A stretch of 53,249 nucleotides of DNA from JANQIV01 sp050117315 (GTDB taxonomy: Bacteria; Bacteroidota; Ignavibacteria; Ignavibacteriales; Melioribacteraceae). The stretch lies in NCBI GenBank assembly GCA_050117315.1, contig JASFMY010000032.1, positions 1-53,249 of the forward strand. The letters are read 5' to 3'. Shown here in pieces: positions 25,177 through 33,688 of this stretch (position 1 is its first letter; each line of letters starts with the position of its first letter). The notes below the pieces were generated by a model. It did no database searches, had not been told where the DNA came from, and was given only the letters and a program-made list of their open reading frames with translations. A program made the position numbers and the translations under genes.

Positions 25177-27291
25177 TTAGAGTAACGGTTTTAATCCTTC
25201 GTACTTAACAACCCAGTTACCGTCTTTAGGAAAACCGGGTGCCTTAATATCGGGAGAGCCGTCCCACCCGGCAGCCATCATAGCAACTGCCGTTAATAAT
25301 CCTCCGTTTCCCGGTAAATAAATTGTAAGAGTTTCGTTTTGATAATTATGACCGTTATTTAAATATGTATTTTTTTGTACATCCATTAGCAATGCATCGA
25401 TTGCTATTTCGGGTTCTCCTATACGTGCTGCCGTCATTGCAATCATTGGATAGTCCCAGCCCCATGTATGCCGCCAGTCCCATGATTTCATCACTTGTTT
25501 TAGTGTACTGCGCATTATTTCAACATCAACTTCATTGTTGTCGTTTGCGTCAAAAAATCCCGGGAGCATCCCGAACGGAGCCACCAATGTAGGGTGGTCT
25601 TTTCTGTTTGCTTTATCTTCAAAAGTGTTTAAAGCGTTTTCAGCATTTTGATAAAAACCGTTATTCTCAGGAAGTTTTGAAAGATTATTAATTACGTGAT
25701 CCCACTTTTCATTTCTCTGTAGTCCTAATCTTTCGCGCCATTTCTGCGCTGTTCTTAAACCGAAATTCCAATAAGCTAACTCGAAGGCCGGGTTAATAGT
25801 TGAATCGGGTTTATATATCTCCTGCGCCGGAATAAGCGGGGGACCGAGAACATAACGTTGTGTTGATTCGTCCCAGTGTGCATAAGAAGCCATAAACTCT
25901 GCGGTTTCGAAAACTATTTCTTTGTAGTTATCACGTGTTGCCTGATCTTTATAATACATGTACAATAATTCCGCATAATAAATAGGGTGTGGCTGCTGCC
26001 AGATTAAAAACACACCTACTTCCGAAGGCCCTTCATTACTACCTTCCGGCCCGACCATTTTTTGCCACCTTACTCCTTTATAGCCCTGTCTTTCAGCGTA
26101 TTGCTTTGTCTTAGGCATTATCGTTTTATAGAAGGATAAACTCTTTTCAAAAAGTTCGGGCTTTTCCCAAAGCACAAATTGAACTCCATGCCACCAGTGC
26201 ATTTCAAGGTGGGGCTTGCCGTACCAACTGTTAAACGTAAGCCCTGTTTCCTGAGGCGGAAGCGATCCTGCGCATTGAACGGCAGTTAAATATCTCGACA
26301 GTACAATTCGTCTTTCAAGTTCAATTGCACGCGGATCTTTGCTTTCCGAAAGGTCTAGAGCACCTCCGGTTTCCCAAAAGTTTTTCCATTTTTCTTTTGA
26401 TGCTTTGAATGTATTTTCTGCACCCGGGAGAGTTCCGGTATTTTCTTTTTTTGAAAAATTGCATGTGAATTTAAAAGTATCCCCGTCATTTATTGAAAGG
26501 ATGAAGGAATGTGCTTTTGTCTTATTGAAAACGGCAGTGCCTGCCCAGCTAATATTTACGTAATATATAGTTGTGTCCAATGTTCTTTTTATAACGGCAG
26601 AATTTTCTGCTTGGCTTACAAGTTCGGATGAATGACTGCCGGGATTATTCCAGTCAGCCGCATTTTTACCCCAGCCTGATGAGCCGTATGGAAAATCGAA
26701 TTTAATTCCAACCATGCCTGTTCGCAACATATCTGTTTTTACCTTTACCGCTATTTGGTCAAGTTCCGGATGGCATGTTGTTGCAACATTTATTTTAGTG
26801 CCTTCAACCGTGAACGAGCTTTTAATTATACCTTCCCAGATATCTTCGGATTGATTGATATTTTTAACATCGCTTAATTTTATTTGAGAGCTGTCCGGCT
26901 TTATTATACTAAAACCGATTTTACCAAGATGAAGCCGGTGGGGATTAGCTCTTAACCATTGCCCGGCATCACTGCTCTGTTTGGAAGCGTAAGAAACATC
27001 TCTTCCGTAGGTATTATAATTTCCCGTATTTAGGGTGGAATGCCATCCCCATTGTGATTGAGTACCCAAAGGGATGCTGTTATCGTATTCCTCTGCAAAA
27101 GTCTGCAGCCCTGTGATATCAACAGTGTAGGCAAACTCCCCGTTGCCCACTGTAAAAGGGCTGAGAGTATCAGCTTCGGAAAGGGAAGGGATATGGCGTT
27201 TTACCAGGGCTTCCCTATCGATTTTATTACTGCAAAAGGTGAGTAAGAAACTAAAACATATTAAAAATATTGGTGAAAATTTACTGATCAT
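25177..27291 (-). CDS. Unassigned six-hairpin-like glycosidase candidate
   Basis: 704 residues; I cannot assign a CAZy family. The N-terminus is a signal peptide with a possible lipoprotein Cys20 (LLTFC, an imperfect lipobox). The region after it (SPFTVGNGEFAYTVDITGLQ, about 44-63) plus a beta-sandwich-like domain up to about 300 resembles the N-terminal domain of GH65/GH95-type clan members. An alpha-helical barrel follows, with Trp-rich motifs EMHWWHGVQF, SEVGVFLIWQQPHPIYYAEL and HTWGWDYPMIAMTAARIGEP. The context between GH10 and GH31 argues for action on a xylan side-chain sugar. Catalytic residues cannot be named safely. Confidence 0.6.
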   Translation of the reverse strand: MISKFSPIFLICFSFLLTFCSNKIDREALVKRHIPSLSEADTLSPFTVGNGEFAYTVDITGLQTFAEEYDNSIPLGTQSQWGWHSTLNTGNYNTYGRDVSYASKQSSDAGQWLRANPHRLHLGKIGFSIIKPDSSQIKLSDVKNINQSEDIWEGIIKSSFTVEGTKINVATTCHPELDQIAVKVKTDMLRTGMVGIKFDFPYGSSGWGKNAADWNNPGSHSSELVSQAENSAVIKRTLDTTIYYVNISWAGTAVFNKTKAHSFILSINDGDTFKFTCNFSKKENTGTLPGAENTFKASKEKWKNFWETGGALDLSESKDPRAIELERRIVLSRYLTAVQCAGSLPPQETGLTFNSWYGKPHLEMHWWHGVQFVLWEKPELFEKSLSFYKTIMPKTKQYAERQGYKGVRWQKMVGPEGSNEGPSEVGVFLIWQQPHPIYYAELLYMYYKDQATRDNYKEIVFETAEFMASYAHWDESTQRYVLGPPLIPAQEIYKPDSTINPAFELAYWNFGLRTAQKWRERLGLQRNEKWDHVINNLSKLPENNGFYQNAENALNTFEDKANRKDHPTLVAPFGMLPGFFDANDNNEVDVEIMRSTLKQVMKSWDWRHTWGWDYPMIAMTAARIGEPEIAIDALLMDVQKNTYLNNGHNYQNETLTIYLPGNGGLLTAVAMMAAGWDGSPDIKAPGFPKDGNWVVKYEGLKPLL

Positions 27292-27395
27292 TTAATTCTC
27301 CGTATAAGTGAAAATACTTCTATAGAAAATAGACCCGTTTGATTTTACTGTAATATCGTTCGGGCTGTTTAATCTTTTTCCATTGTATGTTTTTC

Positions 27396-28535
27396 TTATT
27401 CTTCATTTTTAACGGTTTTTATCACGGCATCAAATGCAGGCTTCGGCTTATAATCTTTATCAAACAACATTGGGTATGCAGACCTTCCCCTAACGGGCCA
27501 ATTATTCCGCCAGTTATATCTGTCATTTACACCCCAGAATGTTACACGTGTGATACTATCTTTATATCTGTTGAATAAAGAAAAATATTCCACATACCTG
27601 TTTGACTGAACAGTCTGCATTGAATCAGGCAAGAAATCGGGCCATGGGTTTAATTCTTTTCTCAATTCAAAGTTTGTTGAGATTTCTGCCCCGGTATAAT
27701 TTGAAGGGTTGGGAAGTATATCCATATCAAGTTCTGTAATCATTAATTTTACATCAAGTTTTGAATAAGCTTTTAAAGCTTTTTCCAGTTCGTCCCTTGG
27801 AGGATAGTCTAATCCCCAGTGACCCTGCAAGCCGATACCGTCTATTTTAACTCCGTTCGACAGTAGTTTTTTAATAAGTTCTACAAGGCTGTCACGCTTT
27901 CCTTCATACCACATATTAAAATCATTATAATATAATTCTGCATCGGGATCAGCTTCGTGAGCCCATTCAAAAGCTTTCTGCATGTAGTCTTCGCCTATTA
28001 TTTGTAGCCATTTGCTGTTGCGAAGTTGACCGTCTTCAAGTACGGCTTCATTAACAACATCCCACCCGTGAATTCTTCCTTTATATCTTCCAACGACCGT
28101 GAAAATGTGGTCTTTCATCCGTTTCAGCAGGGCATCGCGCGAAAGCATGTTGCCGTCTTCATCTTCAAAAACCCAGCCCGGTGTTTGGCTGTGCCATACC
28201 AGGGTATGACCTACAATAAACATATTATTCATTTCACCGAAAGCAACCAGGCTATCGACCGGTTCAAAATTATAGACTCCCGGCTCAGGATGAATCTTTT
28301 CCCACTTCATTGAATTTTCCGGGGTAATGGCATTAAATTGTTTTTTGATAAGTTCAATTGCAGCGGAATCATTACCAAAAACTTGATAGTCATTCATCGC
28401 GGTGCCTATCAGGTAATAATCTTTAAATGTTTCTTTCAAAGAAGGCTGGGCATAGAAATATGAAAAGTTTAATGCCAAGCATAGAATTATAAATTTCAGT
28501 GTTGTTTTGTTTGACAGCTTAATTAAAAGGTCCAT
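27396..28535 (-). CDS. GH10 endo-beta-1,4-xylanase, single domain
   Basis: 379 residues, the normal size for a catalytic domain alone. The N-terminal signal peptide ends near residue 29 (FYAQ). The acid/base is Glu163 in WDVVNEAV and the nucleophile is Glu268 in ITELDMD. Other GH10 landmarks are NSMKWE (74-79), GHTLVWHSQTPGW (109-121) and YYNDFN. It lacks a sorting domain, unlike the 44273-46642 GH10, so it is likely periplasmic and cuts imported xylooligosaccharides. GH10 products carry glucuronate at the non-reducing end, the form GH67 needs. Its start lies 18 bp after the stop of the MtaA-like methyltransferase gene. Confidence 0.95.
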   Translation of the reverse strand: MDLLIKLSNKTTLKFIILCLALNFSYFYAQPSLKETFKDYYLIGTAMNDYQVFGNDSAAIELIKKQFNAITPENSMKWEKIHPEPGVYNFEPVDSLVAFGEMNNMFIVGHTLVWHSQTPGWVFEDEDGNMLSRDALLKRMKDHIFTVVGRYKGRIHGWDVVNEAVLEDGQLRNSKWLQIIGEDYMQKAFEWAHEADPDAELYYNDFNMWYEGKRDSLVELIKKLLSNGVKIDGIGLQGHWGLDYPPRDELEKALKAYSKLDVKLMITELDMDILPNPSNYTGAEISTNFELRKELNPWPDFLPDSMQTVQSNRYVEYFSLFNRYKDSITRVTFWGVNDRYNWRNNWPVRGRSAYPMLFDKDYKPKPAFDAVIKTVKNEE

Positions 28536-28553
28536 TTTTTCCTCTAATTTATT

Positions 28554-29594
28554 CTAAGTAATTTTATAATTTCTGCATGCTTTCATAAATGCTTGAATGT
28601 TTTCAACGGGTGTTTCCTGCGGAAGGTCACATCCCGAACTTAAAACAAAGTTTGGAAATTCATTCATATCCTTTAAAAGTCGGGTTACTTCATCCTCTAC
28701 TTCAGGCGGTTTTCCGTTTAATAATGTTCCAACAGTACTTATGTTGCCGATTATAATTATATCTTCCGAGACTCTTTTGGCTGCTGCCGGAAGATCAACA
28801 CCGGTTTCAGCAGAATCAAGACTTAAGGCATTAACACCCGACTCACACATTTTTTCCAGAAGGTGCATCGTGTTTCCGCAGATATGATATATCATTGCAA
28901 CATTTGTATGAAGATAACTATCAACGATTCTTTTTACGTATTGACCGGAGAATTCTTCGAACTGGTCGGGCCCGAGCATTACGGCGCTCGGTTCAAGAAT
29001 ACAGATCATCTGTGCTCCTGCAGCAACAAGAAGCCTAACATATTCTTGAATTTTATTTGTTGTTAATGCACACAAATCATGAAGGTCGTCCGGAGTCATC
29101 ACTGTTGCAATTGCCGCTTCGTCTGCACCCATCATTAGTCCCGTCAAGGTATAGGGGCCTGTAACGTAAGCACCGCGCATAATTGATTGAGGCAGTCCTA
29201 TCTTCATAAATTTTAATGTTTCAACATATCCGAGCAGCCTGGTATCAAACTGGATATTAATTCTCTCTATTTCTTTGATATTGTTATGATTGAATTCATC
29301 TTTTACTACGGTTGCGGAATCTTCTTTGGGAAAGAGAGTGTATCTTCCGAGCGCATTTGCTTCAACGGAAAGATCCATCAAAGGGAAAATTGCATCAGGT
29401 TCAAAAGTTTCCGCGATTGCTTTTAGTGTTTTAAAATGTTCGTCATAATTCTGCTGTGCAAGTTTTATTGTAGAACCCGACATGTTCAACCCGGGGAATC
29501 CTACCAGGGGCGCAACAATACGGCGTCTCTCATCGTATGCTTTTATTACTTCTTTTACCAGCAGTTTACTCGCAGTTTCGGCTGTCTTAATCAT
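28554..29594 (-). CDS. UroD-superfamily (MtaA/MtbA-like) corrinoid methyltransferase
   Basis: 346 residues, cytoplasmic (no signal peptide). The fold is that of uroporphyrinogen decarboxylase, but the family motif is of the MtaA/MtbA/CmuA type: His237-x-Cys239 in YHICGN and Cys322 in SSGCDLPQETP form the zinc site that activates a thiol for methyl transfer. The residue numbers nearly coincide with those of archaeal MtaA as I recall them. Such enzymes move methyl groups between a corrinoid protein and a thiol, or take part in O-demethylation. The usual partner, a corrinoid protein, is at 35409-36080. It sits between a deacetylase and a xylanase gene (18 bp before GH10), an unusual home for a methyltransferase. 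True uroporphyrinogen decarboxylase is excluded by the zinc motif and context. Confidence 0.85.
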   Translation of the reverse strand: MIKTAETASKLLVKEVIKAYDERRRIVAPLVGFPGLNMSGSTIKLAQQNYDEHFKTLKAIAETFEPDAIFPLMDLSVEANALGRYTLFPKEDSATVVKDEFNHNNIKEIERINIQFDTRLLGYVETLKFMKIGLPQSIMRGAYVTGPYTLTGLMMGADEAAIATVMTPDDLHDLCALTTNKIQEYVRLLVAAGAQMICILEPSAVMLGPDQFEEFSGQYVKRIVDSYLHTNVAMIYHICGNTMHLLEKMCESGVNALSLDSAETGVDLPAAAKRVSEDIIIIGNISTVGTLLNGKPPEVEDEVTRLLKDMNEFPNFVLSSGCDLPQETPVENIQAFMKACRNYKIT

Positions 29595-29649
29595 CTAACT
29601 TTTTACTCCATCGTTCCGATTAGTTTATTTGCTATTAGGATATTTGTCG

Positions 29650-30978
29650 TTATTTCAGCAACACCATCTTCTTAGTTTGGGAGTAATCATCAATCGATAA
29701 TTTATAAAAGTATTCTCCCGAAGGTAAATTACGGGCATTCCATTCAACCCGGTATTCACCGGGCTGCATTACCTTATCAACAAGTGTTTCTATTTCCTGT
29801 CCAAGTGAATCATATATTTTTAATGTTACAGGTCCGCTGTTAATAATTGAATAATTTATAGTAGTCGAAGGGTTAAAAGGGTTCGGGTAGTTTTGATAAA
29901 GTAAAAAACCGTCAGGAATTGATCCCTGATAATTATCTTCTACTCCTGTTGTGTTACTTTTTGTAAGTATAATTTCACCGTTATCCGGAATAACGTCAAA
30001 CATAATATAGTTTATTGAATCGGTTTCAACTACTTCTACAGTTAAATCTTCATTGTTTTGTGCGACGGCATAAGTCCATCCGTCGGGCAGCGGGCGGCGG
30101 ATTGTTACCGGGTAATTAAAATATTCGTTATCCAGGTCATCAGTTACTTCAACAGTAATACTGTCTTCCGTACTGGACGTTTCAGAAACTGAAACGGAAT
30201 TCCTTTCTTTAATATAACCGGCAACATTGGCGAATGTAGCCACCCAGAATCTGTCCTCGTTTGCTTTTAAGTAATCAAGGCTTTTCCTGAGCGTGTCGGA
30301 AGACAACGATGAATACCCGCCGTCGTTATCAATTCCGTGGAGAAGAAATACACACCATCCTTTTTTCTTAACAGCACTTTCAACTTTAGTATTAAAATGG
30401 GATGTTGTTTTAACATTTCCTTCTGAACCGCAAATAATGGAGCTAATATTGTTGAAATCGTTTGGTGTTTTATCTTCAATACTCCCGCTGCATCCCCGTG
30501 CTGCAAAATAGTATTGTTGTACAATGGAATTATTTCCCGTGTTGCAATACGGATAAGCAATAGTAACACACTTCTGCTCAGGGATATTGGAGTTAATAAT
30601 ATCGTGAGAATTTTTTAATTCGGTTGTTTGTTCTTCATCGCTTAATCCGCTTAAAGAGGTATGGGTTACCGTGTGGCTTCCTATTTCATGTCCGTTTGCT
30701 GCGGTGTTTTTTAACCTGGTCCAGTTTGGGCCCCAGCCTGTTACTATGTACATGGTTAATTTAAAATCGTATTCGTCGAACATAGGAACAGCAAGCTCAA
30801 GCTGGTTGGAACAATTGTCATCGAACGTATAAGTGACTGCCGCAGATTTGAATCCCTGCCATGTACCTACTTTATAAGGTGTTTCCACTGTTTGCGAATA
30901 GAAATAGTTGTTGAATAATAAAAAAATTACCAAAAGTCCAAATGATTTTTTATCGATGTTTTTCATAGTGTTACCCAT
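29650..30978 (-). CDS. CE4-type polysaccharide deacetylase with T9SS sorting domain
   Basis: 442 residues. An alternative start at Met5 gives a better signal peptide (MKNIDKKSFGLLVIFLL; cleavage near 29). The NodB domain (about 35-255) has the metal site Asp53-Asp54 (TFDDN), His102 and His106 (SHTVTH), plus AYPYC and FLLHGIDN. CE4 members deacetylate xylan or chitin; acetylxylan is the obvious target here. A small beta domain follows, then a type IX sorting domain (YPNPFNP, IYDSLGQEI, KKMVLLK). It should therefore be secreted to remove acetyl groups before the xylanases act. A close paralogue is at 48664-49974. The UroD-type gene follows after 55 bp. Confidence 0.88.
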   Translation of the reverse strand: MGNTMKNIDKKSFGLLVIFLLFNNYFYSQTVETPYKVGTWQGFKSAAVTYTFDDNCSNQLELAVPMFDEYDFKLTMYIVTGWGPNWTRLKNTAANGHEIGSHTVTHTSLSGLSDEEQTTELKNSHDIINSNIPEQKCVTIAYPYCNTGNNSIVQQYYFAARGCSGSIEDKTPNDFNNISSIICGSEGNVKTTSHFNTKVESAVKKKGWCVFLLHGIDNDGGYSSLSSDTLRKSLDYLKANEDRFWVATFANVAGYIKERNSVSVSETSSTEDSITVEVTDDLDNEYFNYPVTIRRPLPDGWTYAVAQNNEDLTVEVVETDSINYIMFDVIPDNGEIILTKSNTTGVEDNYQGSIPDGFLLYQNYPNPFNPSTTINYSIINSGPVTLKIYDSLGQEIETLVDKVMQPGEYRVEWNARNLPSGEYFYKLSIDDYSQTKKMVLLK

Positions 30979-31158
30979 AGAGTTATTTGTTACAAGTTAA
31001 TTTAAGCCAAAGCTTTTTTTTTATTATTGAACATCAATGAGCACCTCCGCTCTGTATTACACCTGTAGTCAATTATCCGGTAACTATGTTTTATACAATT
31101 ATTTTATTCCGTATTAAATTAAGTTTTATGGAACTTTGTTATGCAAAGTTAACTCCGT

Positions 31159-32307
31159 TTAATTAATTGTTTTTTTTATAAAGCTTTCATTGCTGTATTG
31201 TTTTAGTTGAAAGCCTGTAACATTTCCCGCATCGTCCTTTTTAAAGTGTACAAAAGCAAATTCACCGTTAACGTAAAAGTCTTTTTCTGTTTCCGGCTGA
31301 AGAATAACTTTAAATCCGTCCGGCTGTATAATAACAAGATGACCATCTTCAACAACTAATTTTAATTCTACCTCCGGACTATATTGATAACTGCCCGTAT
31401 ACTGATCGAGTATCAGAGGATCAATATCAATTGGTGATTTAGCAAACACGAATTGTAATCCGCGTGAATAGCCGTCTGCTTTGCCGCCGGAATGTCCAAT
31501 ACCTTCTATTATTTTTGTCTGCATCTTAAGGCTTTTATAGTTATGTCCCTTGATTTGTGCTACTAATTTTTCAAACATGGGAAGCATCCGCCTTTCGAGT
31601 CCGCCTATAGCCATAAAAAGCTTTGCATCAAGTTCGGAATTAGTTTTTGCGTAATTTTCTTCGTAAGTAAATGCTATCCCGTTATCCCATTGTACTGCCG
31701 GGCTGGTTAGTACGTAATGGTTAAATAATTCCGTATGATTAAAAAGTACATAAAGTGTAAAAAGTCCGCCGAGTGAAGAACCTATAAGGGTTCTGTCATT
31801 TGACACTCGGTAATTTTTTTCTATAAAGGGTATCAATTCTTTTCCAATAAATGATATGAAGTTGGGGGCATTGCCTGAAGGCCCTTCTGTGTTGATGTCT
31901 GTAGGTGTGAAGTCTCTGAATCTGAGATTATCCGGGTTCGGGTTTTCTCCGCCCCACGTAATACCGACAGTAATTAATTCGGGAAGGAAACCGTCATAAT
32001 ACTGCTCGCCGTAAATTGCCGATACTAGCGGGAAGTCCCATTGAGAGTCAAGAAGATAAACAACGGGAAAAGTTTTTGTCGTATCGCTGTAACCCTGCGG
32101 TAGGTTTACATGAAGTTTATATTCCTGACCAACTATCGACGAATAGATTTCCCGGACCTGCGAACCCGGAATATCTACGGCAGGATACTTTTCATCCTGT
32201 GCATTCACCTTATTAAAATTAAAAACGAGCAAAAGTAAGATTATTATTTTACTTATTCGTATTACATTACCGTAAATTTTTTTGATGTTACTTCTTTCTG
32301 TTTTCAT
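31159..32307 (-). CDS. CE1-like esterase (acetylxylan/feruloyl candidate)
   Basis: 382 residues with an N-terminal membrane/signal segment (about 18-36, ending VNAQ). The alpha/beta-hydrolase domain is of the putative-esterase (EstD, Fes/IroE, CE1) type. It has the nucleophile Ser178 in IGSSLGG, a likely catalytic His in GIGHSGGKADG and the strand PVVYLLDSQWDF. A roughly 80-residue C-terminal beta domain (IDIDPLILDQYTGSYQYSPE onward) resembles domains that often follow these esterases. In this setting it probably removes acetyl or feruloyl groups from xylan fragments. Ferulate would supply a methoxylated aromatic, which matters for the nearby demethylation cassette. It starts after a 303-bp gap, so it may have its own promoter. 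Confidence 0.8.
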   Translation of the reverse strand: MKTERSNIKKIYGNVIRISKIIILLLLVFNFNKVNAQDEKYPAVDIPGSQVREIYSSIVGQEYKLHVNLPQGYSDTTKTFPVVYLLDSQWDFPLVSAIYGEQYYDGFLPELITVGITWGGENPNPDNLRFRDFTPTDINTEGPSGNAPNFISFIGKELIPFIEKNYRVSNDRTLIGSSLGGLFTLYVLFNHTELFNHYVLTSPAVQWDNGIAFTYEENYAKTNSELDAKLFMAIGGLERRMLPMFEKLVAQIKGHNYKSLKMQTKIIEGIGHSGGKADGYSRGLQFVFAKSPIDIDPLILDQYTGSYQYSPEVELKLVVEDGHLVIIQPDGFKVILQPETEKDFYVNGEFAFVHFKKDDAGNVTGFQLKQYSNESFIKKTIN

Positions 32308-32610
32308 TTTATTCTTCCCCGTTAAAGTTATGTGTTATTGTTTCCGTTCAATATTTTGTTAACACTTTTAACCGGATAGATGTAACTTGACCAAGGCTTA
32401 TGAATTATAACTTTCGCCCCGGAAAAAAGCTTTCCTCTTTAAGTGCTTCCAACACCGTAACGAATAATTTATCCGGTTAATCTATTCTCATTATTTTTCC
32501 TTTATATATTTCAAGAAATGAATTTTACCAGTTAGTAATTATTGAATAAATCAAACACATTAACTTGCTTCGGGAAAACGTTTAATCAAGTCAAACAATT
32601 CGTCTTATTT
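32308..32610 (-). promoter_or_regulatory. Probable promoter gap with 11-bp inverted repeat
   Basis: 303 bp between the UroD-type gene and the esterase gene, AT-rich, with no open frame. TTAACCGGATA at 32368-32378 is exactly inverted at 32470-32480, about 90 bp apart. It could be paired operator half-sites for a regulator or the base of a transcript stem. No standard promoter boxes could be assigned. Confidence 0.35.
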
Positions 32611-33642
32611 TTATTTCTTTCTTCCAACAGCATTTATAAATGCTGTAATGTTTTCGCTTTTTACCGCCGGTGGCATTCCGCCTCCGCAAGAAAAAATTAC
32701 TCTTGATTTATCTTGCAGCGAATTCATTAATTCATTAGCCGCGTTTTCTACGTCTGCTGTATTTCCGGCTGCAAGTACATCGCGTGGTGGAATATTTCCA
32801 AGCATTGTAATTTTATTTTGAGTTAATTGTTTTAATTCGTTTAGTGTGATATCGAAGCCCATGTTAAAAAGGTTAATTCCCATCTCCGGTAAAAGCGGGG
32901 CTGAAACTTTACATGGAGCATCGTTATGCAAAAATTTGACCGAAACATTTAGTTCGAATAATTCTTTAAAGTAGGGAAGACCGAATGTACGGAACTCTTC
33001 TTCACCCATAAATCCTATAATATCATCAAGCAGTAAAATACCGTCCGTTGAAGGGAAAGTTTCTATCTGTAATTCAAGCCAGTCTTTTAAGAATGCAGTG
33101 ATTTTTTTTATAAGAGTTTCGGCTTTATCTGGCTGCATCATCATTGTTGTTAGGAATTCCGTTGTACCCATAAGATAGCTGGCAATATTGAGAGGGCCCC
33201 GTGCCACAGCTATACGAATTTTGTGTTCTGCTTCTTCAATCTTGGGTTGTGCCAGTTTAAGCCTGTTTAAAATAAACGGAAGCAGACCGTCTGTTTTGGG
33301 GTTAGGCACCGGTAATGAATCAATATCATCTGCAGATTGAATAATTTTATGTGCATGCGGAAATTCATTATGAGGGAAAACACAGCGTGTACCAAAGGCA
33401 GAAGGCTCAGTACACATTCCGTATTCCGACCAGAAGCCGGGTAAAAACATTACATCAGGAAAGTCATTAATTGCTTTTAAATTTGCATTAATCCAGAGTT
33501 CGTCGTTTGAATAATAATCAAGTATGTTTATTCCGTACCAATTAGGCAGCCAAGGGCTGTCAATAATAAATCCCACCGGGAGGGGGGTAACAGTTTCACC
33601 TTCTATTACTTTTAGCAGGGTATCCCATTGCTGGTCTGTCAT
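32611..33642 (-). CDS. UroD-type methyltransferase, candidate O-demethylase MT-I
   Basis: 343 residues, cytoplasmic. UroD-fold landmarks are visible: ARGPLNIASYLMGT (147-160), DGILLLDDIIGF (200-211), KFLHNDAPC (236-244), GNIPPRDVL (282-290) and IFSCGGGMPP (316-324). In place of the His-x-Cys of MtaA it has His239-Asn240-Asp241, with Cys244 and Cys319 nearby, so its metal site differs from that of the paralogue at 28554. Divergent UroD-type proteins act as MT-I in corrinoid O-demethylases, taking a methyl group from a methoxy substrate. It is last in the cassette, 46 bp after the reactivation protein. I infer that it hands methyl groups to the corrinoid protein. The substrate may be 4-O-methylglucuronate, a methoxylated aromatic or methanol. 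Confidence 0.78.
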   Translation of the reverse strand: MTDQQWDTLLKVIEGETVTPLPVGFIIDSPWLPNWYGINILDYYSNDELWINANLKAINDFPDVMFLPGFWSEYGMCTEPSAFGTRCVFPHNEFPHAHKIIQSADDIDSLPVPNPKTDGLLPFILNRLKLAQPKIEEAEHKIRIAVARGPLNIASYLMGTTEFLTTMMMQPDKAETLIKKITAFLKDWLELQIETFPSTDGILLLDDIIGFMGEEEFRTFGLPYFKELFELNVSVKFLHNDAPCKVSAPLLPEMGINLFNMGFDITLNELKQLTQNKITMLGNIPPRDVLAAGNTADVENAANELMNSLQDKSRVIFSCGGGMPPAVKSENITAFINAVGRKK

Positions 33643-33688
33643 TTTAAATTCCTTTTTATTTTTTAGTACAATTTATTTTTGTGTTGTT

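Noticed and set aside
28554..29594. Uroporphyrinogen decarboxylase (HemE) of haem synthesis
   Set aside because: It has the His-x-Cys...Cys zinc motif of corrinoid methyltransferases and lies among xylan genes, with no other haem genes nearby.
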